Shown: one piece after another, positions 20,771-32,429 of the stretch
How positions within the stretch are numbered: the stretch's first letter is position 1
How the letters are laid out: the number at the start of each line of letters is the position of its first letter
Origin: Chrysogorgia sp. JL179-B06
Taxonomy: Eukaryota; Cnidaria; Anthozoa; Scleralcyonacea; Chrysogorgiidae
Direction: 5' to 3'
DNA length: 64,000 nucleotides
Assembly: GCA_035772405.1 (NCBI GenBank)
Contig: JAYKKM010000375.1
Location: forward strand, 2,508,501 to 2,572,500
Program-made: the position numbers and the translations under genes
Notes under the pieces: generated by a model
What the model saw: only the letters and a program-made list of their open reading frames with translations
Databases searched by the model: none
Told to the model about the DNA's origin: nothing

Positions 20771-21329
20771 CCAGTGAGAACAAACGAATAGGAGATTAGG
20801 TTTAAAATAGCCCGAGTGGTTTTAGGCCTAACTACTGTAGAAGGCACTAAGAGACTGCATACCTCCGCCAGCGGGTTATTTATTGAAGACATTTTATAAG
20901 GTAAATTTAGCACATATTTAAGGTTGGTCCTTCATGGTGCATATACAATAAAATATTGTTGTTGTTCAATGTACGATCTACACGTCTATAAACTTCTTTT
21001 ATCTAGAGTGAATAAAATGCTTCGCACTCATTTCTACTCAAATATTATGCAAAATTATATGTTGTTCCTTAATTAGGCCATGACCGCACTTTTGTATAAA
21101 CCATGGCAATTTCATTCATTTCTTCTATGCGGAGAAGCTTACAGACAGATTTTTATCAATATTTCATCCAATTGTAATCCAAATTGAACCACAGTTTATG
21201 ACCAAATATGACCATCCCTTCTACAAACTTTCATGGAAATTTGTTCATTAATACTTACTCAATGTAAGTGGTCAGTTGAACCATTTTTATTCGAACTGAT
21301 GATATGACTAATTAGTACTTTGACAATTT
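20771..21329. other. No gene or clear repeat seen
   Basis: AT-rich sequence without long frames, RNA genes or repeats I could match elsewhere in the window. Confidence 0.4.
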
Positions 21330-21460
21330 GTTATGCAGTTATGCTTCTTCATAGGATTAGAAGCTATTTTAAATTCCCAGGGGCATAAGATCTTGTGCTT
21401 AACAACAATAGGTTAATTTCTAAAGGTTGCGTTTTTTTTATACACCCTGTAGTTTGAAAG
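21330..21460. mobile_element. Tc1/mariner MITE fragment
   Basis: AGAAGCTATTTTAAATTCCC, CTTGTGCTTAACAAC and the end TTTTTTTATACACCCTGTA match the right half of the complete element at 46400-46713. Confidence 0.6.
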
Positions 21461-22134
21461 CCCTAGACACCTCTGAGCCAATACTAATTAATGTTATGCT
21501 GGTTCAGTTTTTTTATACACACTGTAAAACACGTACTGCGAGTTTATTGAGCGGCTTCAAAAACGAAATTCTCTAGGGAGCGTGGATAGTTGTTTGCTAA
21601 TGTTAACATGTGATGTTAACATAGGATAATTCCCATTGGATGTTTGTATTGCGATTTGTAAGGAAAATTATCATGTTATTTGGAGTTAAGAGTTTATTCA
21701 AAGAATGCATAGTTCGTGAGAAGAACATAGGCGTAGGCCATATGGCGTCGAAGCGAACATTTAGGAAGTCCAAAAGTGCCGAAGAAGAGTAGAAACTGGT
21801 AGAATGCCGTGCTAGAGTCAACTCGTTCCGTTAATAAATGGTCAATGAAGATGTTATCAGAGTGGCAGGCAACAAGATTAATTAAGAAAGCTTCTGAGGA
21901 ACAAAGCAGTTCTGTTGTTGAGATTTCACAAATTCAAGACTTGAATGTCAACCTGTGTAACATGACTGGGGTAAGTTATATTGTTTTTCTATAATAACGT
22001 GTTCTTGTTATCGCAGGGCGATGTATTTATTTAATTAATCGCATGGGTATGTGGGAAGATGTTTATCTTTAATGTTGTATTTACTTCGTTTATTAGCACT
22101 GTTTTTTCAGGAGGGAAAAGTTGGGTTTATGAAT
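21461..22134. other. No gene recognised
   Basis: Two short frames (21603-21821 - and 21809-21994 +) overlap each other's ends but show no motif; the second ends just after a GT donor-like site. I do not call either. Confidence 0.35.
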
Positions 22135-22390
22135 GGAATTGACGGTATAGAAAAAGATGGCGACTGGTATATTTAACCACAATTCCTTGCGCGCAGTAAA
22201 CATTGAACTCGTAGAAATTGGAGAAGATAGAGTTTCAAATATATTAAGTTTGATAAAAATTAAGCTTTTACGTATTTAATTAATGTTTACAAGGTAAACA
22301 ATGTTTAACTGTTATTACTGGTGATTTAAGGTCGCAAAGCATTCTGGTAAAATGTACAGCCGCCATCTTTTTTGGTATCGTCAATTAAAT
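22135..22390. repeat. Palindromic MITE
   Basis: AATTGACGGTATAGAAAAAG followed by ATGGCG at the left pairs with CGCCATCTTTTTTGGTATCG at the right. About 25-bp inverted ends, ~250 bp in all. Confidence 0.6.
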
Positions 22391-22439
22391 TGCTCATTAT
22401 AAATGCACGGTCTTTATGTAAGAGATTAATATAGCTTTA

Positions 22440-22690
22440 TATAGCCTAAATCCCGACGTTCGAGGGCTTTTATCTGACTTATTTCATGATTGAGGAGCTT
22501 TTCCAACAAAGTTTTGTCTATTTTTTTCACCTTGGACAAGGATTTTCCTAGATTTTTCTTCATTTCTTATCTAATTAGTATTCATAGGGCTTTATGCTAT
22601 ATAAAGCCCGCGGTACATCGAAGAAAACCGACTCAATCATGAAATATATCTGTATAAAGCACAGGGAAGTCTATAGATAAAGACCGTGCT
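22440..22690 (+). repeat. Dispersed repeat R6
   Basis: CCCGACGTTCGAGG, TTCATGATTGAGGAG and CCACCTTGGACAAG-like text recur at about 58619-58720. Confidence 0.5.
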
Positions 22691-23539
22691 TAGATATTTA
22701 CCGTATGATGCTACTTCCAAATTCTGATACATAATGTAAACAATTACATAATCAAGGTGTTAAAGAGGTAGTGTAAATCCTGTATATACAACACCGATTA
22801 GCCTTATAAACTCTAAGAATACGCATTCTCTTAGCTGCTTTACGTATTCATTTATCAAATTGCATCTCCCAATTAACCATGCATTAATGGGGTTATCTTG
22901 AAGAGTTAGTCCAGTTATATATAGAGGTCCGTGGGTATTCCTACTAATTTCAGCAATGTTCTATATCACATACTCTGGCGGTAGTTTAATTGTGTTAGTC
23001 TTAATAATTATTCATGTTCAGGGTCATAAAATTATTTTCAGCATATTAAGAGATGCAGATAGAGATAGACTGCATGTAATATCATTAGCATATATATTTC
23101 ACACCGGGGTATAATATCATTAACCATAATATAAACCCTCCACATGCAGTTTTTACATTTCTTTATAAACTAACCGGAAGTAAATGAACGAGTACACGCT
23201 ATCTGATTGGTTACTGAGCTCAAAAACCGTGCATTATAACTCAATAAAGCATAAGCTGACGTGTTCCTCCCGTAGATTTTGTCGTTTTGACGGATTTTAA
23301 GTTGTTTAAATCACAAAAGAAAGTCAAAGAATACCTGAATACAAAGCTAATCAAGGTAAAAACACAACAGAATGTTTTAACTGCAACGTTGAGTGCATTT
23401 TCATCGCTAAAATCGCCAACGTGTCATCAAAGGCTTCCTAGCAACATGCGTTGCTATGACCTAGCAACGTCTCTTATAACAGGTAAATCTACATTTTTCA
23501 TGGCTTTATTGTTAATTTAATGGTGTTCTTTTATAGAAG
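22691..23539. other. No gene recognised
   Basis: A 77-codon frame at 23287-23520 has no motif and ends just past a possible GTAAAT donor; I leave it uncalled. Confidence 0.35.
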
Positions 23540-23690
23540 AAATAAAAAACTTTGTCTTGTGTGATTATCGAGTTATAATGGCACTCGAGAAGCTGGTAAA
23601 ACACTCGGATATCGCCTCGTGTTTTACACGCATCTCTCGTGCCATTATAACTCAATAATCACATGCGACACGTTTTTTATTTCTTTTTTT
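23540..23690. repeat. Palindromic MITE
   Basis: TTATCGAGTTATAATGGCAC and TGTGTGATTA pair with their complements at 23635-23670 around a centre near 23605. Confidence 0.7.
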
Positions 23691-23699
23691 TATTTCGCC

Positions 23700-26290
23700 A
23701 AACTGATTTGTATTTCTGCACTACCTACGAAGTACAACACTTTTATATCACTCATATAGTTGAAGCCTTCTTTACTTTCTATCTCTGATGAAGGTCCTTC
23801 GCTCAAAACGTTAGACCTCCTCCTACACATTATTTCGACAGTACACCAACCTTTTAAAGTATATTCATTTGTATTTCTACACTACATACGAAGTACAACA
23901 CTTTTATATCACTCATAGTTGAAGCCTTCTTTACTTTCTATCTCTGATGAAGGGCCTTCGCTCTTAACGTTAGACCTCCTCCTACACATTATTTTGGTTT
24001 ACACCAACCTTTTAAAGTATATTCAATTTCTATTTCTACACTACCTACGAAGTACAACACTTTTATATCACTCATATAGTTGAAGCCTTCTTTACTTTCT
24101 ATCTCTGATGAAGGGCCTTCACTCAAAACGTTAGACCTCCTCCTACACATTATTTTGGTTTACACCAACCTTTTAAAGTATTCAATTTGTATTTCTACAC
24201 TATCTACAGTACGTAGTACAACACTTTTATATCACTCACAGTTGAAGCCTTCTTTACTTTCTATCTCTGATGAAGGTCCTTCGCTCAAAACGTTAGACCT
24301 CCTCCTACACATTATTTTGGTAGTACACCAACCTTTTAAAGTATATTTAATTTGTATTTCTACACTACCTACGAAGTACAGCACTTTTATATCACTCATA
24401 GTTGAAGCCTTCTTTACTTTCTATCTCTGATGAAGGTCCTTCGTCAAAACGTTATAGACCTCCTCCTACACATTATTTCGACAGTAGACCAACCTTTTAA
24501 AGTATATTCAATTTGTATTTCTACACTACCTACGAAGTACAGCACTTTTATATCACTCATAGTTGAAGCCTTCTTTACTTTCTATCTCTGATGAAGGGCC
24601 TTCGCTCTTAACGTTAGACCTCCTCCTCCACATTATTTCGACAGTACACCAACCTTTGAAAGTATATTCAATTTGTATTTCTACACTACCTACGAAGTAC
24701 AACACTTTTATATCACTCATAGTTGAAGGCCTTCTTTATTTTCTATCTCTGATGAAGGTCCTTCACTCAAAACGTTAGACCTCCTCCTACACATTATTTC
24801 GACAGTACACCAACCTTTGAAAGTATATTCAATTTGTATTTCTACACTACCTACGAAGTACAACACTTTTATATCACTCATAGTTGAAGGCCTTCTTTAT
24901 TTTCTATCTCTGATGAAGGTCCTTCACTCAAAACGTTAGACCTCCTCCTACACATTATTTCGACAGTACACCAACCTTTGAAAGTATATTCAATTTGTAT
25001 TTCTACACTACCTACGAAGTACAACACTTTTATATCACTCATAGTTGAAGGCCTTCTTTATTTTCTATCTCTGATGAAGGTCCTTCACTCAAAACGTTAG
25101 ACCTCCTCCTACACATTATTTCGACAGTACACCAACCTTTGAAAGTATATTCAATTTGTATTTCTACACTACCTACGAAGTACAACACTTTTATATCACT
25201 CATAGTTGAAGGCCTTCTTTATTTTCTATCTCTGATGAAGGTCCTTCACTCAAAACGTTAGACCTCCTCCTCCACATTATTTCGACAGTACACCAACCTT
25301 TGAAAGTATATTCAATTTGTATTTCTACACTACCTACGTAGCACAACACTTTTATATCACTCATAGTTGAAGCCTTCTTTACTTTCTATCTCTGATGAAG
25401 GTCCTTCGCTCAAAACGTTAGACCTCCTCCTCCACATTATTTCGACAGTACACCAACCTTTGAAAGTATATTCAATTTGTATTTCTACACTACCTACGAA
25501 GTACAACACTTTTATATCACTCATAGTTGAAGGCCTTCTTTATTTTCTATCTCTGATGAAGGTCCTTCACTCAAAACGTTAGACCTCCTCCTCCTCCACA
25601 TTATTTCGACAGTACACCAACCTTTGAAAGTATATTCAATTTGTATTTCCACACTACCTACGTAGCACAACACTTTTATATCACTCATAGTTGAAGCCTT
25701 CTTTACTTTCTATCTCTGATGAAGGTCCTTCGCTCAAAACGTTAGACCTCCTCCTACACACATTATTTCGACAGTACACCAACCTTTGAAAGTATATTCA
25801 ATTTGTATTTCTACACTACCTACGAAGTACAACACTTTTATATCACTCATAGTTGAAGCCTTCTTTACTTTCTATCTCTGATGAAGGTCCTTCGCTCAAA
25901 ACGTTAGACCTCCTCCTCCTCCACATTATTTCGGTAGTACACCAACCTTTGAAAGTATATTCAATTTGTATTTCCACACTACCTACGTAGCACAACACTT
26001 TTATATCACTCATATAGTTGAAGCCTTCTTTATTTTCTATCTCTGATGAAGGTCCTTCGCTCAAAACGTTAGACCTCCACCTACACATTATTTCGAAAGT
26101 ACACCAACCTTTTAAAGTATATTCAATTGTATTTCTACACTACCTACGTTGCACAACACTTTTATATCACTCATAGTTGAAGCCTTCTTTACTTTCTATC
26201 TCTGATGAAGGGCCTTCGCTCTTACCGTTAGGCCTCCTCCACACTATTTCGACAGTACACCAACCTTTTAGAGTTTTCGATTTGTATTTC
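23700..26290 (+). repeat. ~160-bp tandem array, about 16 units, with hammerhead-like core
   Basis: Each unit contains TTGAAGCCTTCTTTACTTTC, then CTCTGATGAAGGTCCTTCGC, AAAACGTTAGACCTCC, CGACAGTACACCAACCTTT, CAATTTGTATTTCTACACTA and ACAACACTTTTATATCACTC. Starts of CTCTGATGAAGG fall near 23783, 23942, 24103, 24265, 24425, 24586 and 24747, a period of about 160-162. Some units carry an extra GGCC or CTCCTC. The units lack an open frame longer than the repeat. The CTGATGA...AAAACGT order recalls a decayed hammerhead. Confidence 0.85.
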
Positions 26291-26339
26291 TACGTGCATG
26301 CTACCTATGCAGCATAAGTATATGCTTTTATAGATAACA

Positions 26340-26530
26340 ATCCATGGATAAGTATAAATAATATAAATGATGATACATGGATGGTCGTCAAGCTCATATC
26401 CTCAGCGGAAAAATTATGCTGAGTCCCGTATAGGAATCGAACCTGTAACCTTCTGATTGCCAGTGAGATGCTCTAACCATTGAGCTACCGAGACTCAGAT
26501 GGAGAGCCAAGGTTAAAATGATGTACTCGT
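26340..26530 (-). repeat. tRNA-derived SINE-like repeat, best-preserved copy
   Basis: On the - strand GTAGCTCAATGGTTAGAGC (A box) is followed 30 bp later by GGTTCGATTCC (perfect B box). GAGTCTC at the start can pair with GGGACTC at the end like an acceptor stem, with GGC where an anticodon would be. The anticodon stem has a mismatch and there are two extra bases before the acceptor, so I call a SINE head, not a tRNA gene. Confidence 0.6.
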
Positions 26531-26544
26531 TCGATCACTATTTA

Positions 26545-26752
26545 ACAAATAGGTTACATTTTTCCGTGTGTGTTTACTATAATAGATGCACAGATGACGT
26601 CATAGCGTGTTAAGAACAAAAAAGTACGGCACGATCCGCCGGGGCGAGTGCTGTGACTTTTGTTCTTTACACGCTATGACGTGTTCTGTGCATCTATATT
26701 ACAGTATACACACACACACGGAAAAATGTAATCTATTTGTTTTATACATCAA
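26545..26752. repeat. Palindromic MITE
   Basis: ACATTTTTCCGTGTGTGTTT, GATGCACAGA and CGTCATAGCGTGT are mirrored at 26660-26750. Confidence 0.7.
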
Positions 26753-27174
26753 ATACTAAATTTTCCGAACTTTAACATTCTTAAATCGTTAAGTGGGCAG
26801 GGCTTTTGAAGAGAGGGAAATTACAGGGTAAAAAATCATCAACAAATGTAAATCATGTTTAATTACGTCATTAGTGATCTATACAAATAACGTGACCTGA
26901 TTGGTTAACGGAAGAAACACAACAGTTCTGATTGGCTAACACTTCAAGCTGCTAGGTCACGTCTCTGTGACGTCGACTGTGTATCTATACTGTACTAACG
27001 CATAGTATTTAGCAAATCAAATTGCTAGAAATACTAAATTTATTTAAATTGTATAAATCTCAGTAATAATTGGATGTGTTAATATATATATACACTTCTG
27101 TTACACATCCAAGCATTACTGATATATAACGACTGCCGCGTGAGAAGTGCATACATCAATACCATATTATGATA
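26753..27174. other. No gene seen; SINE-leader hairpin at 27060-27125
   Basis: TCAGTAATAATTGGATGTGT and its near complement flank a TA-rich loop; the motif equals the leader of the SINE-like repeats. Otherwise unremarkable. Confidence 0.4.
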
Positions 27175-28290
27175 AAACTTTATTTCAACAGGGTATAAGC
27201 CCATTCATCACATGGCTGGTATCCAAAGGGGCCCTGCTTCAATATAATCTACATTACAAGTTTAGAAAATCTTATTTACAGTCTTACTAAAACTAAAGTT
27301 AAGATATACTACAATAACATTTCAAAATGATAATATAATGACAATAATAATATTTAAAATTTTTAAACAGCTAAAAAGTAAACTTTAAAGGGAAATGGCA
27401 ATAAAAATTTTTTTTATCTCATTTGAAAGAACATTAAAAATGATATATGAAGACCTTTTACAGATTTTCCATATCGTTCTTGGTTCTGTAAATATTTCAC
27501 TGCTTTTTAACAAAGCACATTGAACATTCCGCCATCTTGGATATGCATAACCATCCTTGGATATGCGTGACGTCACAACCAGGGTAGAAATGTTTTTTAT
27601 ATCAGCAATTATCGAGTCATTATAGATGCTAAATCGTAGTTGTTTTGGGTGTTGTATACTTTTAAGTGAACTAGCAATCCATTTGAACGCATTCCACTGA
27701 TATTTGGGCAATTATTTACAACTTTTAGAATGTTTACCCAGGTTTTGACGTCACTTAATTAGATCTAATTATAAAACAAGATGGCGGATTGCAGATATTT
27801 TTGTTCACACATATTTCAAAAATTAAGGAAGTTACGTGGAAATTTTAAAAGGTCTTCATATATTATTTTAAATGTTCTTTCAAATGAGACAAAAAAAATT
27901 TTTATTGCCATTTCCCTTTAATAAGTCTTTTAAAAGATGATAGTGACGCAGCAGATTTAACGTTTGCAGGAAGAGTATTGAACTGAACCAGAATATCTAA
28001 ACGTACGCTTTCCAATAGTAAGTTTTGGCTTGGGTAGGTGAAGATCAAATCTTCTTCTTGTATTATAACTATGAAAACTAGAGTTTCTAATGAAATAATC
28101 ACTTAAATATTCAGGAACTAGGTTGTGTAAACATTTAAAAATTAGAACGCACTAATGCATCTTACGGTTTGTCTGTAAATCAGACCAATTTAAAATGTTG
28201 AGAGCGTCTCTGGAAGAGTCACACCTGATCATTAAACGGGCAACTCGGTTTTGTAACCGCTGTAAGTAGATACTGAATAAATCAACCGAA
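27175..28290 (-). pseudogene. LINE reverse-transcriptase C-terminus, interrupted by a MITE
   Basis: Read on the - strand from about 28290, conceptual translation gives LQRLQNRVARL, DALNILNWSDL, CLHNLVPEYL, HSYNTRRRSDLHLPKPKLTI, KRTFRYSGS and finally LPANVKSAASLSSFKRLIK. This is the conserved end of CR1/L2-like non-LTR reverse transcriptases. At least two frameshifts or stops are needed. The coding end is split from a 3' tail (27175-27384) by the TTAA MITE 27389-27917. Confidence 0.7.
27389..27917. mobile_element. TTAA-type MITE, AGGGAAATGG family, complete copy
   Basis: AGGGAAATGGCAATAAAAAT and its complement form the ends, each bordered by TTAA (27385-27388, 27918-27921). Long inner arms containing GAACATTTAAAAT-like and GTCTTCATATAT text also pair. 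529 bp, non-coding. It is inserted in a LINE remnant. Confidence 0.8.
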
Positions 28291-28395
28291 CCAGTATATA
28301 ATTGTAACCTTCGATCTGCATCTGAGTCTCGCCGGGTAGCTCAATAGTTATAGAATCTCATCGGCAATCAGAAGGTTACAGGTTCATTATATACA
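28285..28395 (+). repeat. Truncated SINE-like repeat
   Basis: CCGAACCAGTATATAATTGT leader, A-box-like GGTAGCTCAATAGTTATAGA and GGCAATCAGAAGGTTACAGG, ending inside the B box. Confidence 0.55.
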
Positions 28396-28697
28396 TTATT
28401 TTGGATAAGAAAGGAAAAAATCCAAAATACTGCATATATTAGTTTTTGTAAAATAAAATTATTTCCAGATTAACTGAATCAAATTATGTGTTAATTTTCC
28501 TGTTAAAAACAGGAGCAAAATTGCCATAAAATGATTTTAGTATCTAGGATTCCGTGACCGTGGTCAAATATTACAAAATAACGCCAGGTTAGGCACACAT
28601 TCAAATTGCAAGAAAGCCTTAGATTTTGCCCGCTCACTATTAATAAATATAATACGCCGGTATGTCACATCAGCTCCGACTGTTTTACATTCTATGT
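28396..28697. other. 3' flank of pentraxin gene
   Basis: No other gene. I could not see a clear AATAAA on the - strand within this stretch. Confidence 0.4.
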
Positions 28698-29088
28698 CTA
28701 ATCTTTTGGCGTACAGCAAGCTGGTCTATCAACAATTTTCACACCTCCTTTAACTCCTGCCATAAAATCATTCCACGATTTCACGTTTCCCTGGAGTTTA
28801 GACTGGCAGCTAGTGGAAAACTCCTGAATCTCTTTTAAGGTAAGCCTCTTATTCCAGATATTAACCTTGGTTATCTCTCCTTGCACCATGTCATTGGCAT
28901 CGAACCCTCCACCAACTGTATCTTGTTTTTGACCTAACACCCATGTTCCTTCGCCCAAAATCTTTCCATCAAGCTCGACGTCACCTTGACCTGCTGCTTT
29001 GCCATCTTTATAAAGTCTGTAACGTCCGCTCTTGCTTGTCCAGACAAAACAAATTGCGTGCCAGTCCCCATCCTGAGTTGTAACATTG
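28698..29088 (-). CDS. Membrane pentraxin, exon 3 (C-terminal half of pentraxin domain)
   Basis: The exon starts at 29088 after acceptor TTACAAG and supplies the last base of a split Ser codon (AG|C), matching exon 2. It runs to TAG at 28698-28700. It encodes DWHAICFVWTSKSG, YKDGK, LGQKQDTVGGGFD, GEITKVNIWN and a C-terminal tail with ACC. This is the second half of the LamG-like pentraxin fold. HAIC holds the second cysteine of the conserved disulfide. Compared with C-reactive protein, the first Glu of the calcium-site EQD is Lys (KQD), and the H-x-C-x-S/T-W signature His is Ala, so calcium and phosphocholine binding may be altered. Confidence 0.88.
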
Positions 29089-30653
29089 CTTGTAATATAT
29101 TTCAAAAGTTATGGGAAAAACATTAGTATTTACCTATATTATTCATTCTTAAAATGAATTTACCTATATTATTCATTCTTAAAACTGTAAAGCGCATAGA
29201 ACAGCAATGAATTTGCGCTATAAAAGCTTTTATATTATTATTATTATTATATAAATTGAAAATAATATATATTGAAGTAAAGTAACCACTCGCTAACAAT
29301 AGCCGTTCACCTCTGGCTGAAATTTGAATTTCTGGGCACCACTAAATTGAAACATTTTAAGCGAAATATTTTATATAGGTCATATAGTTATTTATTTAAA
29401 TATTTGATTCGAATGTTATGGTTTTTAGTTTGTGGTATATATAGTTAATGATTATGTAAATCATATTTGCATAATATAATCACCAACAAAATAAAGCTAT
29501 CTTTAATATTTTCAACTTATTCCAAAATTCACCTTGAATTTCATCTTATAACTTAAGGAATGCAGACTTTTGCATTCCCAGCTTCAATACCGTTCGATGT
29601 GGTAAACATTCACTAAGATACTTTGCATGGACCATGAGTCCAATGGACCATGGTCTAAACTAACATTTGAAGTAAGAAATATTGAGTCACTCTGTACTTT
29701 TAAGAGTAATATTAGGAAAAGAGATCTCATTGGATCTGAATAATCCTAATTGTCCTTTATGTAGTAATTAGTTATTAAGTAGTGCAAGTGTTGTAATCTA
29801 ACATTAATAGTATTTTATATTGTAATTATTAATATTTTAGTGTAAGCATTAGCTTTCATTACCATTTAGTGTCCCCGATAACAAGACTTATACTTGTAGT
29901 TGGCTATAGATGATGGACACATTAATAAAGTATTAAATGAGATGACACAAATTTTATGATCTTGCATTCTCCTCAGAAAAACGTTAATGATAATCTTAAA
30001 CTAATGGCCATAGGAAGTGAGCGGAGTGGTTAACTGGGGCTCATTAAACTCCTGAAGCAAGGGACTGATCCCCCCTAAAATGATTCATTTTGTTGTTACT
30101 TTTGTTTTTTGACATATATTCAAATATCAGCACCACTATGTCTCAAACTAATTAAAAGGTTATCTGACTCATTTGACGTTAGTTATTTCAGATAACGTAT
30201 TTGTTGCAATTATTTTTGCTTGATAGCGAGTGCAATATTGTACCACAAGTCGTTCGAAAAGTGAAAACTTTCCATTGCAGAATAAATAGGCCACCATTTT
30301 CAAATTTATTGTCAAACATGTTGCCAGTGCCTTCTCTCTTTTCATTTATTGCACTCGAGTGAAATAAATGATTTTATTGCACTCCTCTCAGCCAATCGGA
30401 ATCCAGTAATTTTGTCATGTATATAATAAAGAATCTAACACCATGTTTTTTATTATACATATGAAATAACTTAAAAACTGGTGTTTATTGCATGCAGCAT
30501 TCACCATTCAACTCATTGACATTAAACTCGATTAATCTAACAATCCATGGATAAATATAAGTAGGAAAAATGATAAATTATTATGAATATTATCGTCGGT
30601 GGTATAGATAGTGATGATGAAGAGGGTGAAGATGATGGTAATACTCTAGTTAC
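29089..30653 (-). other. Pentraxin intron 2
   Basis: Intron of 1565 bp in phase 2. It holds an (ATT)n tract near 29230 and R2 at 30233-30430. Segments at 29105-29340 and 29940-30000 match 41905-42070 and 43770-43810, showing that this intron was duplicated with the pentraxin pseudogene. Confidence 0.75.
30233..30430 (+). repeat. Dispersed repeat R2, copy 2
   Basis: Matches 3228-3412 from GTACCACAAGTCGTT to GTCATGTATATAATAAA, with TCTCAGCCAATCGGAATCCA as an extra segment. Confidence 0.7.
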
Positions 30654-30888
30654 CTTGCTGACTTTGAGCCACTTAACGCAAAACTCAATTCATTCATAAC
30701 TTCTGCTATAAAGAATTCTTTGGGCTGGTCAGTCACTGCATAGGATATGAAAGTCTGTTGTTGTCCTGGCGTTTCCCGTATTTTCACCCAGAGACATACT
30801 GTTATTGTCTTCATGACGTCACGCGCGCCCAGAGAAATAGCATAATCGGAGATCGATTTTCTGTTAAATAACATGGATTTTTCGGAAC
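30654..30888 (-). CDS. Membrane pentraxin, exon 2 (N-terminal half of pentraxin domain)
   Basis: Acceptor TCATCTTATAG at 30889-30890 and donor AG|GTAAC at 30653-30652. The 5' phase is 1 (GT completes a Gly codon begun in exon 1) and the 3' phase is 2 (AG, completed to Ser by exon 3). It encodes FNRKSISDYAISLGA, then TITVCLWVKI with the first disulfide cysteine, QQTFISYAV and NELSFALSGSK. These are the opening strands of the pentraxin fold. The ATG at 30872-30874 is internal, not a start. Confidence 0.85.
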
Positions 30889-30931
30889 CTATAAGATGAA
30901 AGTGATATCAAAAGAACATTATATTAACATT

Positions 30932-31080
30932 ATTTGAGAAATAGAAAACATTTTCCGTGTTACCGAACAGTTATGGAAACACGAGTGGATGTTTGCAGGG
31001 AGAACGCCGAGAAATCACCTTCACTGTTTTTAACCAGTGTTTCTATAACTGTATGGGAACACGGCAAATATGTTTTATAT
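30932..31080. repeat. Palindromic MITE, family R7, copy 2
   Basis: GAGAAATAGAAAACATTTTC and AACAGTTATGGAAACACGAG pair with TTTCTATAACTGTATGGGAA and its flank. Confidence 0.6.
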
Positions 31081-31099
31081 TTATATACTGTATATATAT

Positions 31100-31465
31100 A
31101 TATTATACCTCAACTATAAATTTTCCAATCAAAGAGCTAGATTTGTACCACGTGACCAGTCAATTTAAACTCGAATTCCCCTCTGGGAGGGGTATAATAG
31201 TGAATCCCCCTCTGTGGAGGTGTATTCGACTCGGTATCACGCCGAAACCAAATACCACGCTCGAAAACCAAATAAAACAATGGAGGAAAAACAAGACGTT
31301 TTTAGACGTTTCAAGATCGCATTCAAGTTTGTTTCGGTATAATATATAATTTATGGACTCTCCGCTCGGGGAATTCGTCCAAATATTACCCCTCGGGATA
31401 ATATATCATCCCGAGGGGTAATATTTCGTCTAATTACCCTCCCTCCGGTCTATAAATGATAAATA
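31100..31465 (+). repeat. Dispersed repeat R5, copy 2
   Basis: Same order of blocks as 20440-20770. Its centre contains the palindrome TACCCCTCGGGATAATATAT with its mirrored continuation. Confidence 0.7.
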
Positions 31466-31619
31466 TATGTACGGTGCACTGTTTTTGTTGCCGTTGCAAT
31501 CAAAGGAAATAGAGTGTAAACTGTAGAGGCACAAATAAAAACTATTTAAATACGAAAAGTACGTATGTTATGACGGGTAAGTTATACGGTGAATGAAGAT
31601 TTGTGTTCAAATTTAAGAT

Positions 31620-31965
31620 GGCATTAAATTTAAGATGGCGTCAAAAGGCAAACACATTTTTGCTTTTTTAAAGCTGTTAATAATCAGTTACAAAGATATT
31701 TCAAATATGTTCGAGCATGTTATTCAGGCGTTTATTTTATGTATAGCATGAGTTGTTAGAGTTAATAGTTCAAAAGATATCGTCGTCAGAATATCTCCGA
31801 ATTAAAACCCGTTTTCGCTTTTTTAAAGCTTGTAGCAATCGGTGACAAAATTATTTTTGTATGTATGTCAGAGTCTATATATTAATCAAGCTTTCATTAA
31901 ATATGTAGTATGAGTTCTTAGAGTTAGTACTTCAAAAGATATCGTGGTCGGAAAATTTAATATTT
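31620..31965 (+). repeat. Diverged tandem duplication, ~170-bp unit
   Basis: TTTTTTAAAGCT, a GTTAGAGTTA-type motif and TTCAAAAGATATCGT occur twice at about 170-bp spacing, with looser echoes to 32200 (AAGATGGCGTCG motifs). Confidence 0.5.
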
Positions 31966-32429
31966 TGCCCATGTTCGTAAATTCAAGATGTGCCGTCGAA
32001 ATTCCAAGATGGCGTCGTAAATCCACCATTTGTTTCACTAATAACGTTTTAAATATTTGTCCTACAAAGATGTACGATGTATCAAAAGAAATCTATTGCC
32101 ACTAGATTTAATTCAATATATAACAGAATTATCGTACAACAAGTTAAAGATTTTTAATGTATGAATTTCATAAATCCAAGATGACGTTTGTTTGTTTTGA
32201 TATTGTTTCATCCCTAAAAAGGTGTAGGATATATCGAAAAAAGCACTTGGTGTGAGCTTCAATATAATGTATTTTTTATAAGTGTTTTTAATTGATGAAT
32301 ATGTGATGATAATGTCATATTCATCAGAAATCCTTGGCAATATTTTGAAATACTTTAGCTGGAACATTACACAATGTATAGAATCAAAGCCCTTGAAAAA
32401 TGCAATTTGATATGTAAATTTTAGTCTCT

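Noticed and set aside
23700..26290. Regular repeats resembling a CRISPR array
   Set aside because: The whole ~160-bp unit is conserved, with no unique spacers and no cas genes; this is an animal tandem satellite.
26411..26497. tRNA gene (anticodon-like GGC) on the - strand
   Set aside because: A and B boxes are good but the anticodon stem has a mismatch, two extra bases precede the acceptor strand, and shared leader sequence in three places shows a SINE.
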